DNA of 64,000 nucleotides from Cristatella mucedo (GCA_009760855.2 WPIO01000035.1:3247001-3311000); one strand, 5' to 3'. Positions 45,601 through 56,973 are shown, counted from the first letter of the stretch. Made by a program: numbers and translations. The notes: generated from the sequence alone by a model not told the origin.

Positions 45601-48600
45601 ACGTGGCTGTGAACTCCCCCTCCTTTTTCTCATGCCGAGGGAGCTGGCTTGCACAGCTGCAGCCCAGCGTTTCCACCAGCAGTCGTTGTTGTGGTTGTCG
45701 ACTTTCGGGCTTTGCATTTTCAAACTGTGAAAGTGTGCTCATCGTGGACCCAGACGTTCGACTTCCGATCCCACCCAGTGGCAGCAGCAGTGAAACTTGT
45801 TGTCAATCCCTTGTATCTGGGCAAGGCCCAAGTGCCGTGATTTGTCTTAATCAGTCCATTGCGGCTGCCGGCTGAGCCAGCCTTGCTATTTTATGGCTTG
45901 ACGGCTCCAAATTAGTTGCCTTATCGGTGTGCCAGAGCCCAATGTCCTTACTCCACTGAATCAGTCCGACTGTGCTGGATCCTTCTAGGTTTGACTGCAC
46001 CGGCAGTGGCTGCCGGTCACACGAGCTCAACCAGTATCTGCTCCCTGGGTTGGTCGTCGGTGTGACCCTTCACCCAGTCAAGTGCTCCACCTATGACTGT
46101 GATTCCTGTGATCAGCCTTTTTAGTGCTTTTTGCTTTGTGTCATTAGTAGCTACCATCTAGTGTTGGAAGCCCTGATAAGGGTATTAAGTAAATCGATTG
46201 TTGATAATGGTAGTAGGTAACTTGGCTGCCACTGCTGAGTGGCTGGAAATGTCTGGGCTGCTGCTGACAGGCAGTGAATCTGACGTTTTGGGTTATCATT
46301 CGCATGGTTATGGAGTGGCCATACGTAATGGCGCTTCTTTGCAAACCATCCCAACTGCCTAGAAGTTTCTGCTGTCCACAGCCAATATTTATATCAGTCT
46401 GCTGTGTGTCAGCACTGCTAGCTCATCGGATCAGCGCAGATCAGCAAGCAGCTGTGGCAGCAGCAGCACAACTGGAGGGTGCATTGGGGTTGGATGAGGG
46501 TGGGTGTGGGAGGTTATGGTCGATACTCAAGGTTCTGCCTGGGCAGTGTGCACAGCTGTGGTCGATCGACTGCAACTGTGCATCACCTGCTGCACTCCCA
46601 TCTCAGCCATGCAGACATCCTGCCGTAGAAGCAGCTGCTCCAGAGTGTTCTGGATTCTTTGACTTAATGCCAAACTCAGCAGCCTTCATTGCATCATCTC
46701 AGTAGATCTGCTGCTATTTACCCTGGCTGCTGGCATGCCTGCGTGCATGTCCAGGCGTGCCGGCGCTCATGCTTGGGTGCGTGTGCATGCGTTTGTGTGC
46801 ACAGACAGGCATCATGTTTATCCGGCTCAGAGTAGTCTAGTCTCTTTATTCGACAGCCAAGCTTGCCAGCCGGCTTTGCGTTTGCACTAGTCATCTGCTG
46901 AGCTTTAGGCGACTTTCCCAATGCTACCGCATATGGAGCCTCAACCGTATGCTCGAAGCTTGAACCTGAGCCTCAACCAGGCAAACAGCTGTACTGTGCT
47001 GCTGATTAGCTCAGCAATGAACAGCTGCCCCATCTGCACCAGCTACTCGAGCCTGATGGCAGCATCTGCTTTGCCACTGCTTGGATGAACCGTCGGTCAC
47101 GTGTTTTCACTGTTCGTTCTAGACTTCTGTAGCCTAGCAGGCCACTTGCAGGTGTTCCTCTTCTATGAAATAAGGCGACTTCAATTGCTGCAAAACCAAG
47201 GCTGGTATTTCGGAAACTTTACAACAGCTGCATCGCACCACTTTTCACCGACCTGCTCTGGCTCCTCAAAAAACAGACAGAGCATCGACTTCAAGATTCT
47301 GTCACTCGCTTTTAGGTCCCTTCATTCTCTTGCTCCGGTATACCAATTCGAAAACCTACCTCATCAGGCTTTGCGTCGAACCACGTACTCATCTGACTCG
47401 AGCCCATCTCAAACCCGTTTGGAGACGGTGCCTTCAGTATGTATTCCCTCCAAGCCTGGAGCTCACTACCGACTGAAATGACGACATCCACTGACTCGAC
47501 GATATTTAAAAAGATACCCAAGACCACCTGCTCCTAGCAGTATCTGCTCAGTATTGTCTTTTATGGGATGCTTCTGTGCTTGTTAGCACTACCTAACCAA
47601 CCAAATGGCACGGCTCATGCTTTCCAACTGACATTTGATTTTTTCAGTTATCCCACGGTGCTACAAAGTGCTGTATTATTATTGTTATTATTACTATCGT
47701 AATGCCATTTGGCCATGCACTGACCGAGAGGCATAACCTAATGTGCTTGTGGGTGGGTGGGCAGGTCGTCTCTGTCTGACCACTTGTGGCTGGCAGCAAG
47801 AGGAGACTGGGGCCGACATGTTCACAGTGCGGCTGAGTGAGGCACGGCAGTCTGATAAGCTGGTACTGCTCACCACCGAAGCCGCAACCACCAAGGGCTG
47901 CTCCTGCCTCCCCCCACCACCCTCCCTCCGTGTGGATTGCCTGGCTGTGAAACCCCAGTCGACCTCGACTAGCCTCCCAGTTGTCCTTGTAGGACATCGT
48001 CTGCAAGCTGGTGCCCGGTCTAGTCGAGAAGGAGCAGAAGCAGCAGGAGACGTTCTATAAGCGCCGAGGCTTGCCGTGGCCGCCCGGAGGAGGCAGCTGC
48101 CATGGCTCTGCGTCGAACGGCTCAGCGGCTACTGCCACCACCTTGCCAGCTTCGGCCGCAGCGGGCTGCGGCGCCGGTGCTCTGCGGCGGTCGCACGTCG
48201 GCGCCGCCGAGCATCATGGCGGCACGCCATCTGCTGCCACTGCCGACGGTGAGCACTCATCGTCGCCGTCGTCGTTGGCTGCCGACGCTGTGGGCGGCGG
48301 CCACAACGGCTTGTCCAGCAAGGATGCTGACGGGCCGCTGCCGCCGGCGCTGTCGGCGGAGGCAGCGGCGGCCGACGGAGGCGGCTGTGCGCAGGCCTCG
48401 GCCGACGCCTATCATCGGCTGGACGAGCAGGTGGCCGTGTGCCTGGAGAGCGAGGGCCAGATACTGCAGGTGCCGCGGCGATACATTCACTGCTCGACGC
48501 TGACGACCGTCAATCACCTGAAGAAGTTCGTTGCGTCCAAGATCTACAACGATGCCGAAAAAGGCAAGGACATCGACATCCTCTGCCAGAACGAGCTGAT

Positions 48601-48697
48601 GGGCAAAGACCACACGCTCAAGTTTGTCCTCGTGACTCGCTGGCGCTCGCGCGACATGCCGCTGCAGCTGCAGTACAGGCCGCGTGTGGAGATCTAG
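41540..48697 (+). CDS. PCGF3: Polycomb group RING finger protein, PCGF3/PCGF5 type, two exons
   Basis: Exons 41540-41761 and 47993-48697 join in phase 0 at CAG|GTAGAA and CCTTGTAG|GAC, giving 308 residues. The RING has C3HC4 ligands at C16, C19, C32, H34, C37, C40, C51 and C54; HQSHPLNYIMYDRTMQ follows. Exon 2 opens with DIVCKLVPGLVEKE, as in PCGF3/5. The C-terminal RAWUL domain spans about residues 214-307 (DEQVAVCLES, LKKFVASKIYN, ELMGKDHTLKFV, TRWRSRDMPL, YRPRVEI). PCGF proteins pair with RING1/RNF2 in nuclear PRC1 to ubiquitinate histone H2A; the PCGF3/5 form corresponds to fly l(3)73Ah. It is longer than human PCGF3 (242) because of an Ala/Gly/Ser-rich linker at about residues 101-212. 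PCGF3 and PCGF5 cannot be separated here. Confidence 0.96.
42691..42706. repeat. Poly-G run, 16 bases
   Basis: Sixteen consecutive G residues on the plus strand, followed by TTGGTGGTCGTGGGG. It lies at the downstream edge of the PCGF3 CpG-rich island. Confidence 0.95.
42905..43070. repeat. Degenerate GT/GTGCAC-rich low-complexity tract
   Basis: Alternating purine-pyrimidine sequence dominated by GTGTG and GTGCAC/CACACG words. His/Thr/Ala-rich minus-strand frames here (THTHTH) are by-products. Confidence 0.85.
44115..44700 (-). mobile_element. LINE family A, 3' end, strongly decayed
   Basis: AATAATGTTAATAG is followed by a degraded hairpin (ATAGTGCC, AACTAAATCTCTTTCTAGC) and 3' UTR traces. 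From about 44310 to 44620 it aligns by eye with the reverse-complemented RT C-terminus of the 40 kb copy (TTGTCAAGTCGGGGGATGTC, CCTGAAGGATTTGA). It is inside the PCGF3 intron. Confidence 0.7.
44981..45120 (+). mobile_element. tRNA-derived SINE, family 1
   Basis: The A box TGGCTCAGCGG fits the pol III consensus. The B-box region is CTCTCGAGCCC. The tail is AAGCGCCTGAATAGAGATTG, then AGTTCTATAAGGGCCTTATA. A CT-rich tract lies immediately upstream. Confidence 0.85.
47170..47700 (+). mobile_element. LINE family A, 3' end, plus strand, decayed
   Basis: Readable blocks are LQLLQNQGWYFGN, SIDFKILSLAFRSLHSLAPV, PHQALRRTTYSS, CIPSKPGAHY (equivalent to YAPKAWNS) and an ending with ACAAAGTGCTGTATTATTAT. 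Stops and shifts are present. It is inside the PCGF3 intron, just upstream of exon 2. Confidence 0.75.
47993..48697 (+). CDS. PCGF3: PCGF3 exon 2 (linker and RAWUL)
   Basis: 235 codons including TAG. It starts with DIVCKLVPGLVEKEQKQQ, passes through a GC-rich Ala/Gly/Ser/His linker, then DAYHRLDEQVAVCLES and the RAWUL domain to RPRVEI. Open frames in the other registers across the GC-rich linker are shadows. Confidence 0.95.
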   Translation, partial: DIVCKLVPGLVEKEQKQQETFYKRRGLPWPPGGGSCHGSASNGSAATATTLPASAAAGCGAGALRRSHVGAAEHHGGTPSAATADGEHSSSPSSLAADAVGGGHNGLSSKDADGPLPPALSAEAAAADGGGCAQASADAYHRLDEQVAVCLESEGQILQVPRRYIHCSTLTTVNHLKKFVASKIYNDAEKGKDIDILCQNELMGKDHTLKFVLVTRWRSRDMPLQLQYRPRVEI

Positions 48698-50861
48698 CGC
48701 CTTGGCGCTGCTCCGCAGGCCGCCGCCGCGGCTCCTGCCACCCCCCCCCCCGAACGGACGAGAAAGGTGCTGTTGCTGTTCCTGCTGCTGCTCGCGATGC
48801 TGAGGGTCACCACACAGGGCAGGGACGGCGCTTGGCAGTCACTGCTTGCTGCTCGAAGTGCTAATTGCCCCTAAAAGTCGCCCGGTCGTCTATGCAGCCT
48901 ACTCTACCGGCAATGTCGGCTGCTGTGCTTGGCCGCAGCCGGATGTCGATCTACTCTCACGGCTGCCTGGGCACTGGCTGAGGCGCCACTGCCAAGGTGA
49001 CTGCTGCTGCATACGGACTTGTCCAAGCCAACTGTCCTGCTGCAGCAGCAGCAGCTGCAGTGGCTTCTTCTTGAGGCAAGCATCGTCGTCATCGGTTTAC
49101 TTGAGTTGATTTCACCGGCTCGAATTTTGCCGAGCTTGGGCAGCAGAGCTGGCTGCCGCTTGGTGGTAGCCAGCAGCTTGCTTGTGGTCGGGCTGCTGCA
49201 TGCACCGGCTTGGATCCGCGTAGGGCTCACGTTGAGAAGCTGCCGCTGGGGCTGCCAGAACCGAGAGGGCCAGCGAGTTATGTCTGCTGCCAACCCCCTT
49301 GCTCTGGCTGGCTGCCTCGACGTCGAAGTGCCATTGGCCCTTGCCGGTCCCTCTTTGCATCACTGTTCGTGCGGTCCGGTGGCGCCTTGTTTTCTTACCT
49401 CTTTCCTGTCATTACAGTGATGCCATGTTGGCGTCGATTACTGTCTCTGGCTTCTTTTATGTGCCTTGATAAATAGCCAATGTAGGTTGACATGTGCCAG
49501 CAGGCTGCACCTGTCCACCGGGGCAGTGCCAGTCTAGTCATAGCCGACGAATTCCTGTCTAGTGTCGTGTTGACTGTTGATTGCTTCCATCTCAACCTTG
49601 GGCATCGACACCCTCTCTGAACTGTAAAGGAAGGTGACAAAGCTGCCCGAGCCCGGTCAGGGCAGCCCTAGTCGAGCTCGGCAGGCCTCTCACGACCTGA
49701 CGTCAGAGGATCTACAAAGGTGTTAGAATAATTAGAATAAGCATTAGAATGAGCCTGCTGCTTCAGCTGTCGGTAAGCACGGCCTCGTGCTTCCGCTGAC
49801 TAGTGCTAGCGCCAACAATGGTTATGGTGCTTTCCGTCGCGGCATCTGAGAACACTGAGGTCGTGCCCACCAATGTCACTGAGGAAGGAGCCCCTCCAGC
49901 AGTCAGTCGCAGCCACCGTGGGCTGTACGCCTGCTGTGTGCACGCGGTGGCGTGAGCTGCTGTACCCCCACTTCGTCTTGTAAATGCGCCTTCAGTAGCC
50001 TCCCCCCCCCCAGTGTGTCGTTCTACAACGAACGGGCGAGCAAACAAAGGCAGCAGACACGACAATGAACGGCTATCCCACCGAGCAGCCTGCAGGCGTG
50101 CCCTGTGCCGGATTTCGTGCCACTGCTTAAAAGCGATAGCAGCAGCTCGTACTAGCAAAAAATTGCCTTTATGCACCTCGCCTTGGGTCCAGTGCTGGCA
50201 AGGTCCAAGCTACCGTAACATCAGCTGGTGATGATGTACTCTCTGGTGCAGATGAGTCACCCAAATAATTCCAGAGACTAACTGCGTTAGCCAGTGATGT
50301 GGCTACTGAATCGTCGTCTGTTTAAAAGCCGCACTGATAGCGACCGGTGGTGGCAGCTAGTTTGTGTACCGGTATCCCAGTGAAAGTGCCCCAACCCCGG
50401 TGCACCCACCTCGTCGGGTAGCGATTGTCTCTTGGCTCCTGGCTGTCAGTGAGTGCTCAGGCAAGATCTGCACGCTCAAAAGCTTCCGACTTGATGGCCT
50501 TCCCACGGCCTGACTGCTCACCCTGCCGAAAAGCCAGCGCCGGAGCAGTAGCCAGGTCAGTGGGGAACCAGTTGGGTACTTGCCAGCAAGACGGCTGGGG
50601 GCAAGAGCTGGAGAATGGCTGCTGTCTAAGGATGCTTAGCCTGTGTAGTTGTGCTTTGGCCATCCTTGGAAAGACGAAACAAGAACCTAAACACATGATG
50701 GCAAGTTGTCGTTCAACGAATTGGCTCGTGATGGTGTCGATGGCTGCTGCCAGCTTTGTGGGTCAGTGGTAGCCTCAAGTGGTAGGGCGATCAGCAAGGG
50801 TGTCTTGCAGCAAACAGTGGCCTAGCTGGTGTGGGGGGCACTTACCTGCCCCTTCAATAAA
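48698..50861 (+). other. Presumed PCGF3 3' UTR
   Basis: No further domain is recognised. CAG/CTG-rich stretches are present (for example near 49035-49065). The first AATAAA I find on the plus strand is at 50856-50861, which would give a 3' UTR of about 2.2 kb. The true end is not established. Confidence 0.4.
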
Positions 50862-51169
50862 GAGGGTGGAGCAGCCAGGGCATAGGGGGACATTGCCCCC
50901 ATACAGTGGGGCAATGAGCTGGGCCACCTCCTACGCCTAGGCTGCGACCGTCAGCAACAGAGAAATTATGCTTTAGTTCCACTCAGTGAGCAACCACCGA
51001 AGTTCGTGTCGAATGCAAACTACGGCCTTACGATATAATTTTTCATTATTTGCGGGTCTGGCCCGTCTGCTTGACAACCTCGTGGGTCTTGCCCCTACAT
51101 GACAATTTTTCTGGTCTTGTCCCTAGATGAAAATTCTGGCTCGGATACTGCCTGCAAAGGAGGCTAGTG
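50862..51169. other. No feature recognised
   Basis: Short intergenic sequence between the possible PCGF3 poly(A) signal and a SINE. No open frame of note. Confidence 0.5.
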
Positions 51170-51298
51170 TAAGCTGATTTAACAGCCTGATTTGTAGAGC
51201 AGCAAAAGAGCCTTCCCGGCTATCAAAACCGCTTGCAATGGACACAAAAAGGATCGCTCACTACAGGACTCGAACCTGCGACCTGGGTCGTCCTGTGG
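51170..51298 (-). mobile_element. tRNA-derived SINE, family 2
   Basis: The reverse complement has the B box GGTTCGAGTCC, the tail GATAGCCGGGAAGGCTCTTT and a CAGGCTGTTAAATCAGCTTA end. The head is partly replaced by a GGGTGGTCC-type duplication at 51295-51325. Confidence 0.75.
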
Positions 51299-51384
51299 GT
51301 GGTCCTAGGTGGGTGGTCCTCCACTGGCTATTCCCTAGTGAGAATGGTTCAGATCGAAAACTCACCACAGTGCTTACCAGTCAT

Positions 51385-51462
51385 TACAAATGTAAAGCAC
51401 CTGAAAGAAATTGGGTTCTCTGAGGGCACTTTATCAAGTGTACTGTTATTATTATTACCCAA
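51385..51462 (+). mobile_element. Solo LINE/SINE tail, plus strand
   Basis: AATGTAAAGCACCTGAAAGA, GGGTTCTCTGAGGGCACTTT, ATCAAGTGTACTGTTATTAT. It has the LINE-type end with a TTATTATTA run and lies 3' of the SINE above in the opposite orientation. Confidence 0.7.
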
Positions 51463-52091
51463 GTAGCAAGGGTAGCTTTTTTAATGGCAGGTTCTTGTAC
51501 CATTGGCTTGCTGCATAAAAGTCAGTCCATGAAGAGTGCATTCATTCCGGCTCACCACTGGCCTTACTCCCCAACTGGCACCCGAAAATAGTGATTGTCT
51601 AATTTGGCCATGGAACCATTGTTGAAAGTTCCAACTAGGCTAAGCTCCGACCAGCCCAGCCTGTACCAGAGGCATGCACTGTAGGTATGTGCTGCAGTTA
51701 GAGGCCTGGGCCCAGCTAGTTCGATCGCTCACTTGTAACTCGACTGCATGCCGTACTACTGACGCTAGCTCTCAGCTGCTGCGCTTCAACCAATGTTGCT
51801 GATTGCTCATCTATGTCACACGGAACGTTTTAACGGTCTTTTGCTTAGTAGACAGCTGACTTCTCTTTACTGCAGTGACAGGGGTGCCAGTATGGGAGGG
51901 GCTGTCACTTGTGTGGCTTGGCTTAGGCGATGCACATACCGGCTAGCAAGTACCCTATGTCAGCTGGCTGGCAAAGCAGCTGTGCACTACTGTAACTGTT
52001 CAATGCAGAAAAGGTGAAGGCGATGGGCAGTAGTGTGAAGGCCAAGCTTTGCTTTCCTACTGCCCATGCCAGCCTTGACTGGCTGCTGTAC
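51463..52091. other. No gene recognised
   Basis: Only short open frames; no motif or repeat identified. Confidence 0.5.
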
Positions 52092-52250
52092 GAGCAGCTC
52101 CCTGGTAAGGCGGCTGCTTTCATGACCTCGGTCCCGAGGTCGTGGGTTCGATTCTTTCGGTGGGTGATTCTTTATCGCCACTGCAAGCGGTGGTGATAGA
52201 CGTAAAGGCTCTTCTGTCGCTATACAAAAAGAGGCTGTTTAATCAGCTAG
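52092..52250 (+). mobile_element. tRNA-derived SINE, family 2
   Basis: TGGTAAGGCGGCTGCTTTCA and TGACCTCGGTCCCGAGGTCG, the B-box region GGGTTCGATTC, then CACTGCAAGCGGTGGTGATA, AGGCTCTTCTGTCGCTATAC and GAGGCTGTTTAATCAGCTAG. It is a well-preserved copy. Confidence 0.88.
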
Positions 52251-52581
52251 GATTTATTTATCTATTTATTATTGCTCGATTGGCCCGTTGTTTGGTGGCG
52301 ACTGTCTCTTGTGGAACTGAAAGTGTGGCATGCATATCGTACGTCTTGAGTGTAATGGAACACGCCAAAGCAGCTGCATGCAGGGAAGGGCACTCCCGAA
52401 TTACACAGCGTTGACAATCAGTGCCTCTGAAGGTTCATGTAATGGCCGAAAGTCATGTGACCACAAAATGCACTCGAGCTTTTTCTATCTGCAATATTAC
52501 TCTGCTGCTAAAAACCCTGCGGAGGAACATGATGATGACGCAGTGAACAGAGAAAGATGATATTATTATGCAACAGAGGAT

Positions 52582-52711
52582 GAGCCGTTTTGGTCTAGCG
52601 GTTGAGGTGCTCGCCCCGACCAAGGCCTGACTGAGGTCATGGGCTCGAGCCCCGAGGCACATGTGAAGCGCCTGAATAGAGATTAGGTTCTCTTGGGGCG
52701 CTATATAAATG

Positions 52712-52743
<32 letters not shown>
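52582..52743 (+). mobile_element. tRNA-derived SINE, family 1, best copy
   Basis: The head reads GAGCCGTTTTGGTCTAGCGG, TTGAGGTGCTCGCCCCGACC, and the B-box region GGGCTCGAGCCCC. The tail reads AAGCGCCTGAATAGAGATTA, GGTTCTCTTGGGGCGCTATA, then AAATGAAT and a (TA)n run. A and B box positions fit a tRNA-derived pol III promoter. Confidence 0.9.
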
Positions 52744-52746
<3 letters not shown>

Positions 52747-52964
52747 CCAAGGTTTTTATGAGGTGGCAAGACCCGAAAGATTTTCATGTAAATGTACCAG
52801 AAACCTAAGGAATGCAAAGTTATATAGCTCAATCACTCTTTAACCAATACGAATTGGTCGTTTGCTCCTCTAGTTGATGTTGGAAGCATCTTGTTGGTTA
52901 CGGTCAGGGGAGAGAGCATAGGAATAGGTGCAGCTCAGGTCGCTGAGCATCTTTATGAGTATAA

Positions 52965-55900
52965 TACTAATAATAATGCATTTGATATAGCGCCTCCAGA
53001 GAGCTCAATCTCTCTAGGCGCTTTGCATTTGCTGTAAAGAAAACAAGATCGAATACTTAGTGGTAGCAGGCTCAATAAACAGCAAGAATACCATGGTTAG
53101 GAATGATGTGCACAGGGTCAGCATGCAAGTATGGCTAGTGGCAGCATGCAGTGTCAGCACCAATAAGCACATAAAGGACGAATCACAGGGACCCACTAAA
53201 TGCTGTCATAAATAGATGCGTTTTTAGTATTTTTTTTAATGTGGTCATGTCAAGAGATGTCGTGACGCAGGTCGGAAGTGAGTTCCAGGCTTTGGGAGCA
53301 TCCGAACTAAAGGCACGGTATCCACAGGATTTGAGGTTTGTACGAGGTATGGGTAAACAAATTTTGAAAATTGGGTGGTACAATGATTGGCCTGGTGGGG
53401 AGTAGATCTGATAGGTAGGCAGGAGCCAAAGAATGAAGGGACCTAAAAAGGGAGTGACAAAACCTTGAAGTCGAAGTTTTGCTTGACTGGGAGCTTGATG
53501 AGTGTCTTGACTGGTAGCCAGTGCAGGTCGGCGAGAAGCAGTGTGATGTGGCAACTGTAACGCTCACGACAGACAAGCCTAGCTGCAGAGTTTTGCACCA
53601 GCTGTAAGTGCCTGAGTGCAATGGCTGGTAGACCAGCAAGCAGTGATTTACAGAAGTCAAGTCAGTATGTCACAAATGCATGGACCAATGTAGATGTGAT
53701 ATCCCTGTCTAAACGAGCCTGTATTTTATCAATGTTATGTAGCTGAAAGTAAGCAGACGTGACTGTGGAGCTGATGTGTTCGTCTAATGAAAGGTAACTT
53801 TGGAACATGACACATAGATTTCGTGCAGATTCAGCAGGAGATATGCTGGAAGAGCCGAGCTTGAGCTTTAAGTCTTTCCAATTTCTGAATCACATTTAGT
53901 CTGCCCATAACTAGAAAGTTGGTTTTATTATCATTCAATTTAAGAAAGTTTGCTGCCATCTATGTGGGGATGTGATCAATACATGCAGCAAGGGAGTTGA
54001 GAGAATTCGACATGCTGGAGGGCTGGAAGGGGTCAATGCAAAGGTACAACCGAGTGTCATGTACATAGAAGTGAAAGCCTAGATTGTGCTTGACAATCAC
54101 ATCGGCAAAAGGGAGAATATTAACCGTGAAAAGAACTGGACCAAGCACAAAGCCCTGTGATACCCAATACTTCAGAGGTTCATCGCATGATCTCGGTCCA
54201 TTCACATCAATACTCTGGAGTCTCCAGCTAAGATAGGACCTGAACTATTGAAGTGTAGTGCCAGTGATGTCTAGGCAAGATCAGACGCACTCAAGAAGGA
54301 CTTGGGGATCGAAACTTCCAAAAGTTAGCGAAAGATAAAACAAAACAAACAGATATTCTCTACCTAAGTAGGTCGTTATACACCGAAAGCAATGCTGACT
54401 CATGGGTGTGATTAGCTCTAAAACCAGACTGGAACTTACTAGCAAGGTTAGAAGTTTCAATGTATGAGTTCAGCTGGTTTGCAAAGACTCGTTCCAGTGT
54501 CTTTGATAGAAACGGTAGGAGGGAGATAGGGCGGAAGTTGCTTAAGTTCTCTGTGTCTAGTGCTGCTCTCTTAAGTGGTGGCCTGACTACAGCCTTTTTG
54601 GAAGGTGCTGGGACATGACCTTAGGCTAATGACATATTTATGATGCTATTGATGCATGACAGCAGCAGATCAATGCATCGTAGAAGTAGGACAGTGGGAA
54701 TAGGGTCCAGAGGACTAGTTGTCTTCATTAATTGGAATATGAACTTTAGGAAGAGGTCACTAGTGATCTTGAATGCAGGCATTGAGGTGCTGCATAGAAT
54801 TGAGGGACATAATTTCAGGCTTGGTGTTGCCATACTAGGGATAGCCTTCCTGATCTGGTCTATCTTGTTGAAAAAGAAGCTAGAGAATTGATCAGCTAGA
54901 ATCTAGGTGATCGCTTCTTAAGCTTCTATCTAGCTGTTTGATCAGTACAGGGATCACCAGGTGAGGTGCTAACCTGGGAGCCTGTTAACGAGATAGTTGA
55001 TCGTCAACATCAGTATTTTTCGATGTGCATATGTGATTCAACAAGGTTTTTATAGAAGCTAGACTTGGCCTTTGCTATGATCGATTGGTACGACCTACGG
55101 TAGTCCTAGTATTCCTGTTGATAGACAGTCAGTCACTATCGTTTGCATGCTTTTTTAAGCTTGGGCTTAGTAGACCTAGCTAGTTTAATGTCTGGTAAAC
55201 CATAGGGCCATCTGTGCGAGGGCGCACAGTGAACTTAGTCAGAGGTGCAAATTCGTCGAACATGTTAGCTAGTGTCGAGTTGTAGCAATCTATCAATGAC
55301 GGCAGGTCGAAGGAGGATTGAGCAGCAGAGGCGAAGCAGTTATTCTCGCACGGACAGCATCGACTTTAAGGTTCTCGAGATTTCGCGATTCACGGATAGT
55401 TTTAGAGGAGGAGGAAGAGGGCACACAATGTAGACTGAATGAAATCTGCATGAGGTCAAATAAGCAGGATTCGGCAATAGTTTGTGATGACGAAGTGCAG
55501 TTGTATGAGAAAATCGGTCAAGTTTGTGACCCTTGGTGTGAGTAGGGCCATGCACATGAGCCACAAGAGACAATGAATCAGTCGGTTCGCTGAATTAAGT
55601 GCTGATTGCGTCAGACGAGTTATCAAAATGAATGTTGAAATCACCCATAATGAGCAAAAATCTATTTCTTGCACACAGAATCGAAATGAGATCAGAGAAA
55701 TCTGAGATAAAGGAGGAGTTGGTGGCTGATGGTCGATGGACTACTGCCTATATCGGTAGCTTGTTGTCGGGTGAAATCAAGGCAATAGATTTGAAAGACT
55801 GCTTCGAGGATACTGTTAATGGCTTGAAGTCAAAGTTCGAGCGAGTGATAATAGCAACTCAACCTCCTGTTTTGATTGATGTAGAGATGTGAAAGAAGGA

Positions 55901-56150
55901 GAAACCAGCCGGGGTAGCATCCTTAATTGTCCTGCAGTTTACTGGTTTTTAGCCAAGTTTCAGTCAAGGCGAGCAGGTCGAGACCTTTTTTAGTAATAAG
56001 GTCGCTAATAACTAGGAGTTTATTGCGAATTGAGTGAGAACTGCAAAGGTAAGCGTTAAGTTGGACCACCGGAGTTCTAACAGGCCTGAGGACCACTAAG
56101 TTAGAGAGATTCGCAGTGACTCTTGAGGGTGAACGTGCTGAGCGGTTCTA
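52965..56150 (-). mobile_element. LINE family A, most complete copy (APE endonuclease + RT), inactive
   Basis: On the minus strand, 5' to 3': an APE-endonuclease start (SIRNKLLVISDLITKKGLDL then LALTETWL, about 56050-55940); a later endonuclease block (HVHGPTHTKGHKLDRFS, about 55570-55500); RT finger sequence (SPLDPIPTVLLLRCIDLLLS, near 54720-54650); RT palm SQGFVLGPVLFTVNILPF then FYVHDTRLYL near 54160-54040; and the RT C-terminus near 53660-53230 (TTLKKILKTHLF). It ends with the 3' UTR, tail hairpin and AAT run at 52965-53030. The catalytic YADDT is YVHDT, and stops and shifts are frequent. APE + RT with a short microsatellite-like tail fits CR1/L2-like LINEs. Confidence 0.9.
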
Positions 56151-56828
56151 GTCAATGCCAATAATACCAAGCGAGGGTACGAGCAAATGACCGACCCCTG
56201 GCATGGCCACTGCTATGCAAGATTAATAATCCAATAATAGCGTACGGAAAATTTGGTTGGTGTCAACTCATCGTTTGCCAAGCTCGTAATTGTAAACTTG
56301 CCTTTGACCGTATTTTTTTCCTCACTTAATCACCTAAGGCCTATGAAAGCCAGCATGCAAGAGTGAACACCTCAAATCGCTTTTAAATTCGGAGCATCCA
56401 TAGAGTTTCAAAGGATTGCTGACATTTATCTTATGTTGTTGAACACGGGAGTTAAGAATGTTGTTGATCAGTGAGAGTCACCCAAATTACGATTAGGAAT
56501 CTGATCTTCAATAGAGGATTTGTATTGCATTCGAGCCAGAGGCTGGCTGTGCTAAGGAGGCTGTGCTGAGGTGTAAAGATGGGTCAGTCTACTAACAAGT
56601 AGCTGGTGAATGGGGCGCTCTTAGCTTTAGCATGTGCATCGGAAGCCACTCTCTGCTTTGAGCAGAGAAAACTCCCCAGTGTAGCGACCACTTATTCGTT
56701 GTGCAGCTACAGAAGGTGATACTTGGATAACAAGTATTGTCATTGTTTACTGATGTTTTTTGTTTTTAGCTATTTACATGCATGCTTAGGTTGTAACTAG
56801 GCATATGCATGGTTTTAAGCAGTTTGTT
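56151..56828. other. No gene recognised
   Basis: Unannotatable sequence between the LINE 5' end and the next SINE; it may include the LINE's own decayed 5' region. Confidence 0.4.
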
Positions 56829-56973
56829 TATATATAATGTAATTCATTTATATAGCGCCCAAGAGAGCTTAATCTCTATCAGGCGCTTCACATATGCCTC
56901 GGGGCTCGAGCCCACGACTTCAGCCAGACCTTGGTCGGGGCGAGCACCTTAACCGCTAGACCAAACCAGCTCT
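56829..56973 (-). mobile_element. tRNA-derived SINE, family 1
   Basis: The reverse complement reads GAGCTGGTTTGGTCTAGCGG, TTAAGGTGCTCGCCCCGACC, the B-box region GGGCTCGAGCCCC, then GCGCCTGATAGAGATTAAGC, TCTCTTGGGCGCTATATAAA and a TA-rich tail. It is close to the 52.6 kb copy. Confidence 0.9.

Larger units (their letters stand above)
41762..47992 (+). other. PCGF3 intron 1
   Basis: A 6.2 kb intron with a 16-base G run (42691-42706), a GT/GTGC-rich stretch (42905-43070), two LINE pieces (44115-44700 minus, 47170-47700 plus) and a SINE1 (44981-45120). The 46274-46705 frame (Ala/Gln-rich) has no recognisable domain. Confidence 0.85.

Noticed and set aside
46274-46705. 143-codon plus-strand frame in the PCGF3 intron
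   Set aside because: Ala/Gln-rich composition, no domain, and no splice link to either PCGF3 exon.
48102-48864. Additional frames of 133 and 141 codons overlapping PCGF3 exon 2
   Set aside because: They are shadows of the GC-rich linker and RAWUL coding sequence in other registers.
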